64,000 nt of DNA from Aplidium turbinatum (taxonomy: Eukaryota > Chordata > Ascidiacea > Aplousobranchia > Polyclinidae): the NCBI GenBank assembly GCA_918807975.1, contig OU964928.1:930001-994000 (forward strand). Direction: 5' to 3'. How positions within the stretch are numbered: position 1 is the stretch's first letter; every line of letters starts with the position of its first letter. Of this stretch, positions 34,855 through 45,732 are shown piece after piece. The translations under genes and the position numbers were made by a program. The notes beneath the pieces are model-generated. The model was not told where the DNA came from. It did not search any database and was given only the letters and a program-made list of their open reading frames with translations.

Positions 34855-35633
34855 TAAAAAAATGTTGTTATTTGGTAGTTGGGCCTCCAGAGTAATCAAC
34901 ATGCAACAATTTAGAAAAGAGAACATATGGTAGCCTTTATAAATAGGTTTGTTGGTTGATTGAAAAAACAGGTTATTTTCAACCTTTTCTAAACCTTTGC
35001 TGCGTTAGCATGCAATATTTTCTCTGCACTGATCAGAAATAAAAACAGACCGAGCAATTTTTTCTCTCAACATTTTGTAGCATGCCATAATACGACTGAT
35101 CATCTCTCTTGTCGCAGATAATCCACAGTTTCTCGATGTCTGCAAGGTCTGCAATGCATCCACATGCATTAAAAAAACTCAGAAACAGAATATGCATTAG
35201 GCTATATTTTGCGTGAACATTTGAGTGAACAGAGTTTAGGTTGAAATATTACATCATTTTGTTAGTTTTTTTTTAGACACAAAAAACTTTTCTCTCCCTT
35301 AATCCCAACTATGCTTGCCCAATATCGCAGAGATGAACGAAATATGGCGGAGAGAGCGAAGCGAGCATAGAAAATTTATAAAAATTGGAAAAAAAATTGT
35401 GAAATTACCAGCCAAAAAACGCTGCACAAGCTAATAAATATGAGTGGGCCCCTAATTAGAAGTCGGGGTTTGGAAAACAGTAAATAGCCTACGGCCTTTC
35501 AGAATTTATTTAGCTATTGATTATCGAGTTTCTACCTTTTTTTATTTTTTAAACGGTTAAAAAACTAGAAAGACTAAAATTAGTTTTTTTTCAACAGTGC
35601 TCCCTCTCATCGATCCGGGAGTACGGCCCTGAT
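34855..35633. other. Spacer, nothing recognised
   Basis: AT-rich DNA between two transposons without supported gene. Confidence 0.35.
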
Positions 35634-36065
35634 CAGGGGCGCCGGAAGCGGGGGGGGGGGGGGGGGGCAGGGCGCTAGCCCTCAATATATATGTAGATGG
35701 AAAGGTAGGGAGAAAGGTGCCCTTTTAAGGTCATATGTAAGCTAGTGCACATTTTGCAATACAATAATTTCTGCTATTCGCTTTTAGACTAATTATAATC
35801 TTTCATTTTTGCCTCAAAATATTATTCAGGGCACAAAATTCTGCAACACAGTAGGTTACATCATTATAACATATAGCATGATTCCCTTCTTTGTATACCA
35901 GACACCTGTAGGCTCTCATTTCTCAATAGTGAGCTGATAGAAGAGCATTAGGCTATAACTAAATCTTATCTTAAAACTTTTAAAAATATTGGCTTTTTAC
36001 TAAACAAAACTGCTCTTTTTTTCATAATCCTGCCTCCCCAGTCAAAAATCGTTCCGGTGCCCCTG
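35634..36065. mobile_element. Short hAT-like MITE, 432 bp
   Basis: CAGGGGCGCCGGAAG at the left end is matched by inverted CGTTCCGGTGCCCCTG at the right. A run of about 18 G follows the left terminus. Flanking octamers do not match well, so the target duplication is uncertain. No coding capacity. Confidence 0.6.
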
Positions 36066-36367
36066 ATCATGATAAAAAAGCAAGTTTTGGCTACTCTATT
36101 TTTGAATATTTCATGCGTCCCCTGCACTTTCAACAAAATTAAGGTAGCTCTGCTGCCCTCAGTGGCTTAAAATGGTTACTAGGCAATTTGCTCATGCCAG
36201 TCAAGCTTTTGATGTCTTTGTCAAAATTTCATATCAAATTCGTTTAAGTGTTGTGCCAATGGTAATTTGATATCATTGATAAATTAGGTGGCGTAATTAA
36301 AGTATGTTTGTTGATGTAATTTAATTACAATTAATGGATTAGATACAAAAAAGTAACAAAAGACAAG

Positions 36368-36476
36368 ATGACGCACTTTCTAACTCATCCTAACAGTGAT
36401 ATGTTTGATCCAATTACCAAAAGATACATTTGGCCAGAAGGGATCAACAATACTGGTCGTCGAATGCTCTTTAGTG
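36368..36476 (+). CDS. SPMIP2: SPMIP2 (C4orf45)-like microtubule inner protein, exon 1
   Basis: ATG at 36,368 opens 36 codons, MTHFLTHPNSDMFDPITKRY then IWPEGINNTGRRMLFS, and ends in phase 1 at a donor (AGTG|GTAAAT). With exons 2-5 (40,753-40,861; 44,071-44,188; 45,070-45,173; 45,561-45,732) it encodes about 203 residues, and every junction phase matches. From memory, vertebrate SPMIP2/C4orf45 shares the blocks RMLF-GPD-I-D, IGWG-P-Y, TG--I--GE and THRYQNPW in this order. Those proteins line the lumen of axonemal doublet microtubules in sperm. I cannot verify the match without a search. A 5' non-coding exon may precede. Intron 1 (4.3 kb) contains a 1.1-kb hAT element. Confidence 0.6.
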
Positions 36477-37784
36477 GTAAATAATTAAATGTGAATATCC
36501 TTCATAATAATCAATATTTGATAGTGATCCAAATATTAACTTTAAAAAGCATCTAATCTACATTTTTGAATGTGATAGTTCTGTAAGAATGTGCGCCACA
36601 GTAGATGTGGCAATGTTTAAACAGTAGCCCATGACATAGAGTTTACAAAATTGTATTTTAAAGAAAGCTAACAAACGTCCTATAAACTTATTATGATTAA
36701 TAAATATTAGTTATGCAAAAACAAAGAATATGAGACATATAAGTTTAATTTTGTCCCTCATGAAATCGGATTGTTTCTTGCTGTCATTGTTTCATGAACA
36801 CTACAAATGAACAATGTATCTCGTATACATTACCTTATTACCTACCTTACGTAACCTTATTCTGAAAATATACGTCTAACACATATACTTTTTGATGCTA
36901 GCATATATCTTAGTTATACTGTAGTGCCTGTTGTATGCAAGTGGATTTGTTGAATTGTTCTCTTTACTTCATATGAATCGCAAGGTTTTAATAATAAATT
37001 AATAATTATAATAAGTTTAATAATAAATAAAGAGGCTATACTGACCACATATGGTGACAATAGCATCTGAGTCTACTGTATGATCACTGTATATCACTCG
37101 AACATGACATATGTACTTAGACATATCTTGTGAAATTTAAGATCGGTCATGCATGGTAGATGCATAAAAGTGGCACCAATAAAAAATATAAGAAAACCAA
37201 AATGCTAAAATTATTATTTTTATTTGTATGCATTAGAGAAGAATGTCCATGTACTTAAATCACAAAAAATAAAAAAACAAAAATTGAAGATACAGCCTAT
37301 AGTTGTATACAGACAGCAAGGCGCAAAAGTATCTGAAATGAAATTATGAGCTCATTTTATCCAAACGACCAACCAATAATATTTTACGTTATCAAACAAT
37401 GACTGTTGAAATCTTTGTGCCATAGCAGCCATCAAGGCTAAGTAGCAGCATGCATACATTGTAATGAAGACATAAGTTCAATTTATGATTGCCGTCACAC
37501 CTTATCAGGGAGGCAACAATATTTGCAACACAATTAAAACATTCATACGATGAAACTTTATTACTCACAATTGAAAAAGCATGAAAATTTAAAATCAAGT
37601 TTGTGAAAAAAGTGTTTCTGATCTGTGTCGAACAAAAGTTGTATATATGTAATCTCACTCATAGTCACAAGGGATTATGAACCATATCAGCAGACAAGCA
37701 AATTGACGAGTTCAAAGATAATAAACTTTTTGTTGAAGAAAATGCAAAAGAATAAGATATCCCATGCTTGAGTAACTTACAGTG
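36477..37784. other. Intron 1 sequence before the hAT insertion
   Basis: AT-rich, no shared repeat or coding exon recognised. Confidence 0.35.
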
Positions 37785-37792
37785 ACTATAAC

Positions 37793-38908
37793 CAGGGCCT
37801 CCAAGAGCCCTGTTGGGCCCGGTGCAGATGTTGCTGCCGGGCCTCCCAGCGCGACATGTCGCGTGATATCTCACCAATCAAAAGCAAAATTTGCGGTGCG
37901 CGTTCTTACAAAGGATAAATTAGGTTAAAGTATTAACACTCCATTATTTCACAAACAATGCACTATTGTAAATATATCTTTAAATTTACAGATACACACT
38001 AGTTATACACAAAGATAAAATGCTGTAAAATGCTAAAACACTACATAGTGTAAATATAGCCTCAATAGCGTTGTCAGATATGGAATTCTGCCCTAATTTG
38101 AGGAAAAGTTTATATCATAGCTGTTGAAAACAAAAACTTGTATCTTGGATATTTTTTTTAGTCCTGGACAAAGATCAAAACCCTAACCTTTCCTAACTTT
38201 AACCCTTCCTAACTCTGGCAACACCTGATTGTAACCATGGCAACAAGTGGGAAAAATCAGCCATTTCGAAGATAAAAATTGAAATACTATCCGACATGGC
38301 TGACATAGCATTGCATACGTGTGCTTACAGCTTTACATTAACATACAATACCATTTCTGACCTTGAAATCTGCAGAGACTAGGGCAGCAAACTTAGGATG
38401 AATGCATTGCTATTGTTCATGACATTAAGAAATATTCTTCATATAAGAAATACCAACTTCAAAATATTAAAAAAGTTTTATGCAAAATTGACCTTATCAA
38501 ACAAATTTAAACATTATATTGGCCCCCTGAACGCAAAAAATAAAAATATTGTTGTTCTAAAAAAGGGCATACTCATGAGGGGGCCCATTCAAAATACAAA
38601 ACTAATATATATTTATATAAAAAACAATATTTTATGCAAAATCGACCTGAGCACACAAATTTAAACATTTTGTCGAGCCCCTCTAAACTCAAAAAATTGA
38701 AAATTTTGTATTTTTAAAAAGGGCATAGCCTAGGCTACCCATAAGGGGGCCCCATTCGACATACGGAACTAATATAAAAACAATATTTTATGCAAAATCG
38801 TTGAAATCAATCTTTTTATCGCGTGAAATTAGACATTTTGTTGGGCCCCCTTGAACTCACCGGGCCCCGGTGCAATGCACCGGTTGTCCCCCTCTCTTGT
38901 GGGCCCTG
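37793..38908. mobile_element. Non-autonomous hAT element, 1,116 bp, in intron 1
   Basis: Termini CAGGGCCTCCAAGAG and inverse CTCTTGTGGGCCCTG, with perfect ACTATAAC duplications at 37,785-37,792 and 38,909-38,916. The interior contains three degenerate direct copies (about 38,470, 38,625 and 38,785) of a ~150-bp unit with TTTATGCAAAAT..CAAATTTAAACATT and GGGCCCC words. No transposase. Confidence 0.88.
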
Positions 38909-39027
38909 ACTATAACCTCAGACACTATATATACCATATACGGTACTGGAAGAATAGCCACTGCGATAAATAAAACCAAAGCTTTGGTAGAGAATTGCTT
39001 TGTTGAACCATAGATAAACAAAACGAA

Positions 39028-39240
39028 GTAACTTTAGTGGAGAGATATAACATAATTACAACATTAACTAAAACGTTTTCAGCATGTACGTGTATGAGAT
39101 GACACATGAAGATGATCCTGATGAGGACACACGTATGTGTCGAAGACGTTAGAGTTGATTTTTTAATTATGTTATATCTCTTTGTAATAAAACATGTTAA
39201 ACCCACTAAAGTTACTTTGTTTTGATTACATAATATGACA
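39028..39240. repeat. Inverted-repeat element with a hammerhead-like core
   Basis: GTAACTTTAGTGGAGAGATA..TAACATAATTA at the left is matched by TAATTATGTTATATCTCTTT..CCACTAAAGTTAC at the right. Between them lies CCTGATGAGGACACA-CGTA-TGTGTCGAAG: the CTGATGA box, a perfect GACACA/TGTGTC stem, and GAAG instead of GAAA. This resembles the ribozyme-bearing termini of Penelope-like elements. Confidence 0.5.
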
Positions 39241-39303
39241 TATATAATATAAAAACAAAAAGTGCTCAATGCTAAGCAAAAAAGCAAAGTAGAGCGAATT
39301 AAA

Positions 39304-39612
39304 TCAAATATAGTTATTACTATCTGAATCCTTAACAGCCTGTTTCACCTTTAACGGATCATCAGAAGTTCTTATTCAAATAGAATCTATTGATGGTCAA
39401 AACATTTGTAAGCGTCATGTCAACACAAAGCTTTGCAAGCGCATAACAAAAAGTTTGGGGACAAGTCAATCAGTGTTCACTGTTTCCCACTCTGAGATAG
39501 TGCCCATATGGACATGTATGGTGATAATTCTATTTGAATAAGAACTTCTGATGATCCGTTAAAGGTGAAACAGGCTGTTAAGGATTCAGATAGTAATAAC
39601 TATATTTGATTT
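39304..39612. repeat. Inverted repeat, Penelope-terminus-like
   Basis: About 83 bp at 39,306-39,388 (TATCTGAATCCTTAACAGCC..CATCAGAAGTTCTTATTCAA) recur inverted and nearly identical at 39,528-39,611. Each arm contains CTTCTGATGATCC..GTGAAAC, a hammerhead-like core. A diverged relative lies at 51,536-51,622. Confidence 0.6.
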
Positions 39613-39992
39613 ATATATGATATAAATAGTTTGAATAATTTATACCAGCTAAGCTCACAAAAATTCCAAACCATTGCATAAACATCTCCAATGTTTTAAC
39701 AATTTATTTGTGACAATTATTTCAACAATTAAAATGCACAGTTTATTCAATTCATGTTTTTGAAAAGTCGGATTTTATAAATGTGTTACTGAGATCATTT
39801 CCGCAATTTTCTGAAAAGATGAAGATTGTAAAATGACAAAACTTTTTTACTAAAGTTTTCAAAACAAATTCTGGTATGTCAAGCAAACCTTTTCTTTTAT
39901 TGGTGATCTGCATTAAAAGATCAATGCTTTGAACAATGACATTGAACTTACATATTTCTTTAGCCAAGTCCAATTGTAATAACTTTATTTGA

Positions 39993-40052
39993 TTTATATT
40001 TGCATTGATTTAACATTGAATCAATATAAAAATTGGTTGATTTGGTGTCTGA
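39993..40052. repeat. Dispersed hairpin motif, copy 4
   Basis: TTTGCATTGATTTAACATTG and AATCAATATAAAAATTGGTTG fold together; same family as at 10.05, 11.05 and 30.24 kb. Confidence 0.4.
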
Positions 40053-40504
40053 GAGAATGTTTGTCATTTCATATTAGTTAACTATTGCCCAGATACATAA
40101 TACATTTACAGAAATAGAAGCATTTTTAAGTATGACGTCTCAGGAATCTTTAGTTTAACTTACAGTTTGTGAAATGTTTTAATTTCTTCATTTTAACGTA
40201 TTTGTGGAAACCAACATTTACCGATTTTGCTAGGCTGATGAAACTGCTAGTTTTTGTTTTTAAAATGTTTATATACATACAACTTTTACATGACCTCATA
40301 TTTTCTCGGTGCCACAATTCTGTGTTTACTTTCTTATTCTCGACATGTTTGCAACAGCAATGAAAAAAAAGAAATTGAATTTTATTTACATTTAGCTTCT
40401 CAATAAATATTTTACGGAGACGTTTTACTAGTAGGCCGACACTGCGATGAGAATGTACCTAACTAACAGACAATTTGAAGCAGTAAATGGACATATAGAT
40501 ATAA

Positions 40505-40655
40505 ACATTGAGTCAACTGCACCCATTATTTTGGCATAACATTTAGTGTCTTGTCAAGACATTGCTTAGTGCTCTGGAGTACAGAGCAGTGTCAAATCGA
40601 CATATTTTTGTAGTATTGATCAGATTCTTTCACCCCTCGACCATGCAGCCATCAT
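40505..40655 (-). repeat. SINE relic in intron 1
   Basis: GTCAACTGCACCCATTATTT..TTAGTGTCTTGTCAAGACA..GTGTCAAATCGACA..CGACCATGCAGCCATCA follows the same order as the SINE at 6768-7035 but is strongly diverged. Confidence 0.5.
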
Positions 40656-40752
40656 AGATATTACTTTATAGGGATAGAAATTTTATGAAGACTCAGGATT
40701 TACTTGAGATTTGATGTGTTGCTTTATCTTAACAATTTGACATATCCTTCAG

Positions 40753-40861
40753 GGCCGGATGGGATTAGAGATCAACGGGTTTACGTGGAGGAAGAGCATA
40801 GATATGTCGGAATTGGCACCATGTCACATGAGGGGACTAGTGAGCTGGCATATTTATGCAG
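40753..40861 (+). CDS. SPMIP2: SPMIP2 (C4orf45)-like protein, exon 2
   Basis: Acceptor CATATCCTTCAG; the exon starts with GG, completing the codon begun in exon 1 (S-G-P-D). It reads PDGIRDQRVYVEEEHRYVGI then GTMSHEGTSELAYLC and ends in phase 2 at CAG|GTCAGT. The GPD-I-D block is the second half of the best-matching family signature. The following intron contains a 2.2-kb hAT element. Confidence 0.6.
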
Positions 40862-41736
40862 GTCAGTGACGTCATGGTCTGTGCTTTAATTTGATATTTT
40901 TATTGGTTTAAGATCATTGTGGTACGGTACGTTTAAAAGCAACACCCAGAATACATTATATATACTTTTAAACGTATTATACTAAGAATTGCAGCCAGGG
41001 TCACATGTGGCATTCTGGATGGAAAGATTGACATGGTTGATTGACACTAACAACAGGACATAAAACCCTCTGGTGCTGAAGATCTTTTTGGGGTAATAAA
41101 GTTATTAGTCAAATCATCAAATATGTGTGCTTATTTTCATAATCTTAAATCTTGGTCTACGAATTTACAGTAGATGGCCTAGCCTTGACAATTGCACATG
41201 CCTTCAGAACTGAAGACTGAAGTTGCACAGTCCATTGCAGATAAAAAGGTGTTTGGGATCTGCATTTGCTTGAAATATTTCTTCAAACATTTAGTGTCCA
41301 GTGGCTTTTATCATCTTGCAACCTCAACGTGAGCACATTGGTAGTTGATAAAGAACTTCCCGCCAATCTTGTTTTCCCGGTTTTATTCCCGCTTCAAGTG
41401 AGGTTGCCGGTGCAGATTGCAGTCCTCTTTCCCACTATAACAGTAGTTCCCGCCAATAGGCTAAATATTATTAAATCTCAATGGCATATAAAAAATTCCA
41501 TACAATGCTTGAAAGAATGAATTGTGTTTACGCATTGCTTGATAAAATGCTTTTTTTTTCTCATATTTAAAGATTTTTATAGAAAACACTTTTGAACAAT
41601 TGAATAAAAACACTTCAAGAAACCTTTTAGGCAAATATAGGACCCATTTAAGACTAAATAAATTACACTAAGAGGTTAGATTGTTGTGCAAACGCCAGCA
41701 TTTGATGAATGCAAGAAGTAACATATTATCTGCAAT

Positions 41737-43969
41737 CAGTGTTGGGCGCGATAACTCATTTTTCAGTTAAGCGATAACGATAATCGATCAACGAAAAATG
41801 CCTAAAGCGATAACGATAAACGATAAATCAAAAAAAAGTTAGGCTAAGCGATAACGATAAACGATAAATTATTATCGCCGATAATGTCCGATAACGATAA
41901 TTTTTTTTTTTCTTGATTAGCGCTGCCCCATCCCATGCAGCACAAACTGTTTTCATCAACATGCCGAAAAATCGAACATAATATACCTACTGTAAAGGGA
42001 CAAAACTTTTTGTAAGTTATGCATAAATAGAATCGCAATAGCGGCACTGGGTATCGAATCTTCAACCTCTTGATCCAGAATCAAATCACTGAGGTAACCG
42101 CCGTGCTTATAATTATACCTTCAGATACCAGTTGGATGCTTTTATCAATTGAGTTACACTGCCGCTTACGTGCAGTAGGCAAAATAATTAAATCAAATGA
42201 AAATACCATAAAAAATTCCAAACTTTGTATTTTGCTTTCTGCTTAAAGGGCTGTTTACAGCAAAGTCAGCAATAATTGAAAAAATTCCCAAAAACGCAAA
42301 ATGCTTGAAAATTTATCAGTAATCTTATGCGTTATTGGTAGTAAAAATGTGCATACTGTGAAATCTATCAAGCTTGTCAAATTAGTCGTGTTTGTTTAAG
42401 AACAATAACATAATTATTGTAATTTACTGATAATTTCAGATATTTTTTTTGTTTTCTTTGTGAACACCATCATTAAAGCAATAACAGAACGCTGAGTTGT
42501 TGAGATAAGAATTACAATGTAGGCATTGTATTAGTGGGAATAAAAATATTTGATTGAGGTAGGCTATGTCGCATAGGTACAGTAAATGAGAAAGGTTATA
42601 CTGTATTTAGCATAATTTTACTACGCAACTCGATGCGCCTATTGTCATGCAAAAACTACTACAAGATGCAAAAATGCAAAAAATATGATGTCGGTCTGCA
42701 TGTCAAATGCTTCAAGCAATATCATATTCTGCAATGACTTGTTTTAGTGATGTTGTGTTACTTTGCTAATTTTCATCTTCATATTTTTTGAACTTTCATT
42801 TCAATAAAATGCTCGATGACAATAATGACATGACAAGACATGAACAAGACGTTTCCCATTTATCACTTTGAGCGATAAGTAAAATGTAATAACGCTTAAG
42901 CATTACGCACAAGAAACTTGTGAAATTTGATAACGGATTTGCCTAGCGTTTTATATATAGGACGGCTTTTTTCTCAAAAAGTACAAACACAATTAGGAAA
43001 AAAATAATTGTGATATGTTTTTTAGGTCATAATTATGCAATATTTAAATTTTCCGAAAAATTTTTTAAGTACTTTCACTTTCGGCACAAATGGGTTAACT
43101 TTTTAAGTTAAATGGCACTTATGCATTTGGTTATTATGTTTGGATTAAAGTTATATTGCCAAGCTAGAAAAAAATCGATCTTACAGTCTATAACCGATCT
43201 TGTGTTGTTATTGTGTGTGAGTTTTGTCTTTTAACCTGAGTTTGTGACGTAACCGCACGTCTCAAGGCAAGTTCTTGCAATTTTAGTTAATCTACTCATC
43301 TAAAGATTTAATGTGCTTAAACCAGTAAGTTTCATGTTTTGACGAGAGAGATTTTATTTTTTTACGACAATTACTAAAAACTAACACTTCCAACGAAAAA
43401 AGAAAACACAAGAATAAAATAGTTGATCGTGAGGTGGCGCGAAAGACCATGTTTCCGATGTAAAAGCGGCCTCGTATTGGGACACTGTCACAAACCATTT
43501 GCCAATTTCTTTCGCTTCGCTTCAAAGGAAGTTGTGCCGCCTGTGCGCTTACATTTTAATTGTAAAATTCACTCGCGATTGCCCATTGCAGCAAAACAAC
43601 AAGAGACTTGTTGCATTCATTGCATTGCAATTTGCAACTCTAAAAATTATTGTGTTGTCGGAGCCGTCGCTGCAGGGGGGCGTGTCCCCTCTCCTGATAA
43701 CGACCTGTGCACACATACTTCAGGCACTGAAGAAGAACTGATTTTAATTTTAGTTTCATTAACTAGGTGGCTAGTAAAAATATTACTTTTCATGGTCTTT
43801 CCACTTGTGTGTTGATCCGAAATAAAATTTATCGGCGATTAATTATCGGCGATAATCAAATATTGCCTTTGGCGAGAACAATAAACGATAACTGAAAAAA
43901 TAATTGAGCGATAACGATAAGCGATAAAAATTTATCGCCGATAATTATCGCCGATAATGCCCATCACTG
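41737..43969. mobile_element. Non-autonomous hAT element, 2,233 bp, in intron 2
   Basis: Termini CAGTGTTGGGCGCGATAA and inverse TTATGCCCATCACTG, with perfect TCTGCAAT duplications (41,729-41,736 and 43,970-43,977). Both subterminal regions are built from GCGATAACGATAAACGATAA words. Open frames inside (e.g. 43,423-43,815 plus strand) show no transposase motif. Two tRNA-like relics lie at about 42,050-42,175. Confidence 0.9.
42050..42177 (-). repeat. tRNA-like relics inside the hAT element
   Basis: On the minus strand GGCGGTTACCTCAGTGATT (A-box-like) and GAAGATTCGATACCC (B-box-like) lie at tRNA spacing, with a GCGG/CCGC acceptor-like pair. Just upstream is a second A-box-like GTAACTCAATTGATAAAAGC. 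Pairing is incomplete, so I do not call a tRNA gene. Confidence 0.35.
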
Positions 43970-44070
43970 TCTGCAATCCACTTCTGCTTTCAGTTCTGAA
44001 GGCTTGTGCACGGTGTTTAGGCTATCTATTCTATTTTCGTACGCCACTTGCTAGATACATTACTCTACAG

Positions 44071-44188
44071 ACCCGACTGGAAGAATGCACCGAAACTATA
44101 TCGCAAACACACTCGGGTGGGATCTATAGGATGGGGAGTCCCTTTTTATAGCGACCCTGCCCCGCCTTTGACGGGATACCAAATCAGA
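44071..44188 (+). CDS. SPMIP2: SPMIP2 (C4orf45)-like protein, exon 3
   Basis: Acceptor ACTCTACAG; one base completes the split Arg codon, then PDWKNAPKLYRKHTRVGSIG and WGVPFYSDPAPPLTGYQIR. It ends in phase 0 at AGA|GTGAGT. The IGWGVP-Y and TGYQI segments are the core of the family resemblance. The hAT element in the preceding intron ends only 101 bp upstream of this exon. Confidence 0.6.
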
Positions 44189-44439
44189 GTGAGTAGTATT
44201 TTACTTCATATCAACGTGATGTTCTTTGCTGTATTCCTCCTGAGTCCTGACATGGATTGCTTGGTCTCCACTCTACGATTTTACAAATCTGCTTTCCCGA
44301 TTTTTCTCAACTTTTGCCATTCTTTTAATTTTACTGAAGATTTTGTCACTTGATGGCGTACCCTCATTATATTGTTAAAAACTATTTTGTATATTATGTT
44401 TGTCGCATCCAGGTTTTCAAACGGTGTTTGAAGATTTAC

Positions 44440-44600
44440 ATTAAGTAGACGGTAAGGCAAGGAAGCGAATCTTTGTGTCCACTTTTGAGTAGGCTGTGTC
44501 ATTAAGTGTTCTTCCAAAGAGGCAGCCGCATGCTCATGAGCGGTATCGAACTGTTGTCCTTTCGAGCGTCATACCAGGACTTTCGCCACTCGGCTATAGG
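44440..44600 (-). repeat. tRNA-derived SINE copy in intron 3
   Basis: CATTAAGTGTTCTTCCAAAG..CGGTATCGAACTGTTGTCC..TTTCGCCACTCGGCTATAG. The complement gives an A box (TAGCCGAGTGG) and a B box (GTTCGATACC). The same module is found in both arms of the 62-63.9 kb foldback. Confidence 0.6.
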
Positions 44601-44764
44601 AAGTCAGTTAAACATTGTGCAGCACGCGCTTGCTGTAAGGTGGTAACGCGAAGGTGGAAGTAGTTTTGTCATAGTCAGAATGTCGTCGACTTAATTGCGG
44701 CTTCTTACTGAAGTTGGTTTGGTCGACTTCATTTGACGATAACCACTTGAAAAAAAAATCAAAC

Positions 44765-45008
44765 GAAAAGTCACCATCATTTGGTCATTCGATGTTGACT
44801 CTTGGTTACTTTGTAAATCACCTTCCTCCACTGCTCTCGATTTCTCTCAACTTCCTTCAGCCCTTTCATGCCCATCCAACTGTCATTCGTCATTGTGTTG
44901 AGCCATCTTGTTTTGGGACAACCCTTTCCTCTTCCTCTGCTGATCAAACCAAGCACGATGCTTTTTCCAGTGATTCTCATTATGTGGCCAAAATATAAAA
45001 GTTACCAA
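44765..45008 (-). mobile_element. LINE C-terminal fragment in intron 3
   Basis: The minus frame reads FYIFGHIMRITGKSIVLGLI, SRGRGKGCPKTRWLNTMTND, WMGMKGLKEVERNREQWRK, VIYKVTKSQHRMTKW and stops. GH-MR..G---KTRWL..EQWR...VTKSQ is the characteristic end of RTE/BovB-like endonuclease/reverse transcriptases. Open over its whole length, 5'-truncated. Confidence 0.75.
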
Positions 45009-45069
45009 TAAACCACCTTCTCGCCATCTTCCAATTCTGTACAACTAACCTAATCTACATTTGCTTCAG

Positions 45070-45173
45070 AGGGGAGAGTTCAGGCGGAGAGCTGAGGACA
45101 AACACACTCACTTATACCAGAATCCCTGGTCTCCAATGCCTTTGTCCATGAGACCCGCTTCTGCACCGCCTAG
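45070..45173 (+). CDS. SPMIP2: SPMIP2 (C4orf45)-like protein, exon 4
   Basis: Acceptor ATTTGCTTCAG. Reads RGEFRRRAEDKHTHLYQNPW then SPMPLSMRPASAPP and ends in phase 2 at TAG|GTAAGG. THLYQNPW corresponds to the THRYQNPW motif I associate with C4orf45. Basic and proline-rich, as expected of a small microtubule-lumen protein. Confidence 0.6.
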
Positions 45174-45560
45174 GTAAGGACATCAATTAGGCTGCGTCAA
45201 GTTAGTGTGGGCAATGCAGAGTTGGGTTTTCATTGCATTAAAATTATGTTATTCAAAAACGTTTTATTTTTATAAAATCTTATCAGCTCTACCTCATCAG
45301 ATATTGTCTTGATTGTTTCAATTAATTCTAATAATTCGTTCTAAAATAAAAACGTTTTATAAACACTACCATGTAATGCATTACTTTGTGATCAGTTTAA
45401 GAAGCAAAGCATAAGTCCATAGTTATTGAAATGCGTTTTTAATTAAACGTCAGGAATAAGCGTGTTGAGCAATGCAGAAATATCAGAAGATAAAGAAATG
45501 TATTTACCCATTTCTTTAACAATTTGATTTAGATTTGACAATGATCCATAAAATGTTCAG

Positions 45561-45732
45561 GGGTTTTTGGGACCAGCCGAAGTGGGTGGAAGGAGCACAC
45601 GCATACCCCCCTGAACTTGCTGCTCCTGAACTTAGCTGCCCCGTCCCTGAGGAAGGTGCCCAACCGGAGAGTGGAGAAAGTGAATCGTCGTCCGCGAGCC
45701 TCCATTCATCCCAACGAGATCAAAGTAGCTGA
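45561..45732 (+). CDS. SPMIP2: SPMIP2 (C4orf45)-like protein, exon 5 (terminal)
   Basis: Acceptor AAATGTTCAG; one G completes the split Arg codon, then GFWDQPKWVEGAHAYPPELA and an acidic, serine-rich tail ending SSQRDQSS with TGA. The tail looks intrinsically disordered and is lineage-specific in appearance. The nearest AATAAA is at 46,902, so the 3' untranslated region may be about 1.2 kb. Confidence 0.6.

Noticed and set aside
35634-36073. A clear 8-bp duplication for the poly-G MITE
   Set aside because: Flanking octamers GCCCTGAT and ATCATGAT agree only at their last four bases plus one; not convincing.
43423-43815. 130-codon frame inside the 41.7-kb hAT element as its transposase
   Set aside because: No hAT motifs, Cys-rich chance composition and stops in the flanking sequence.
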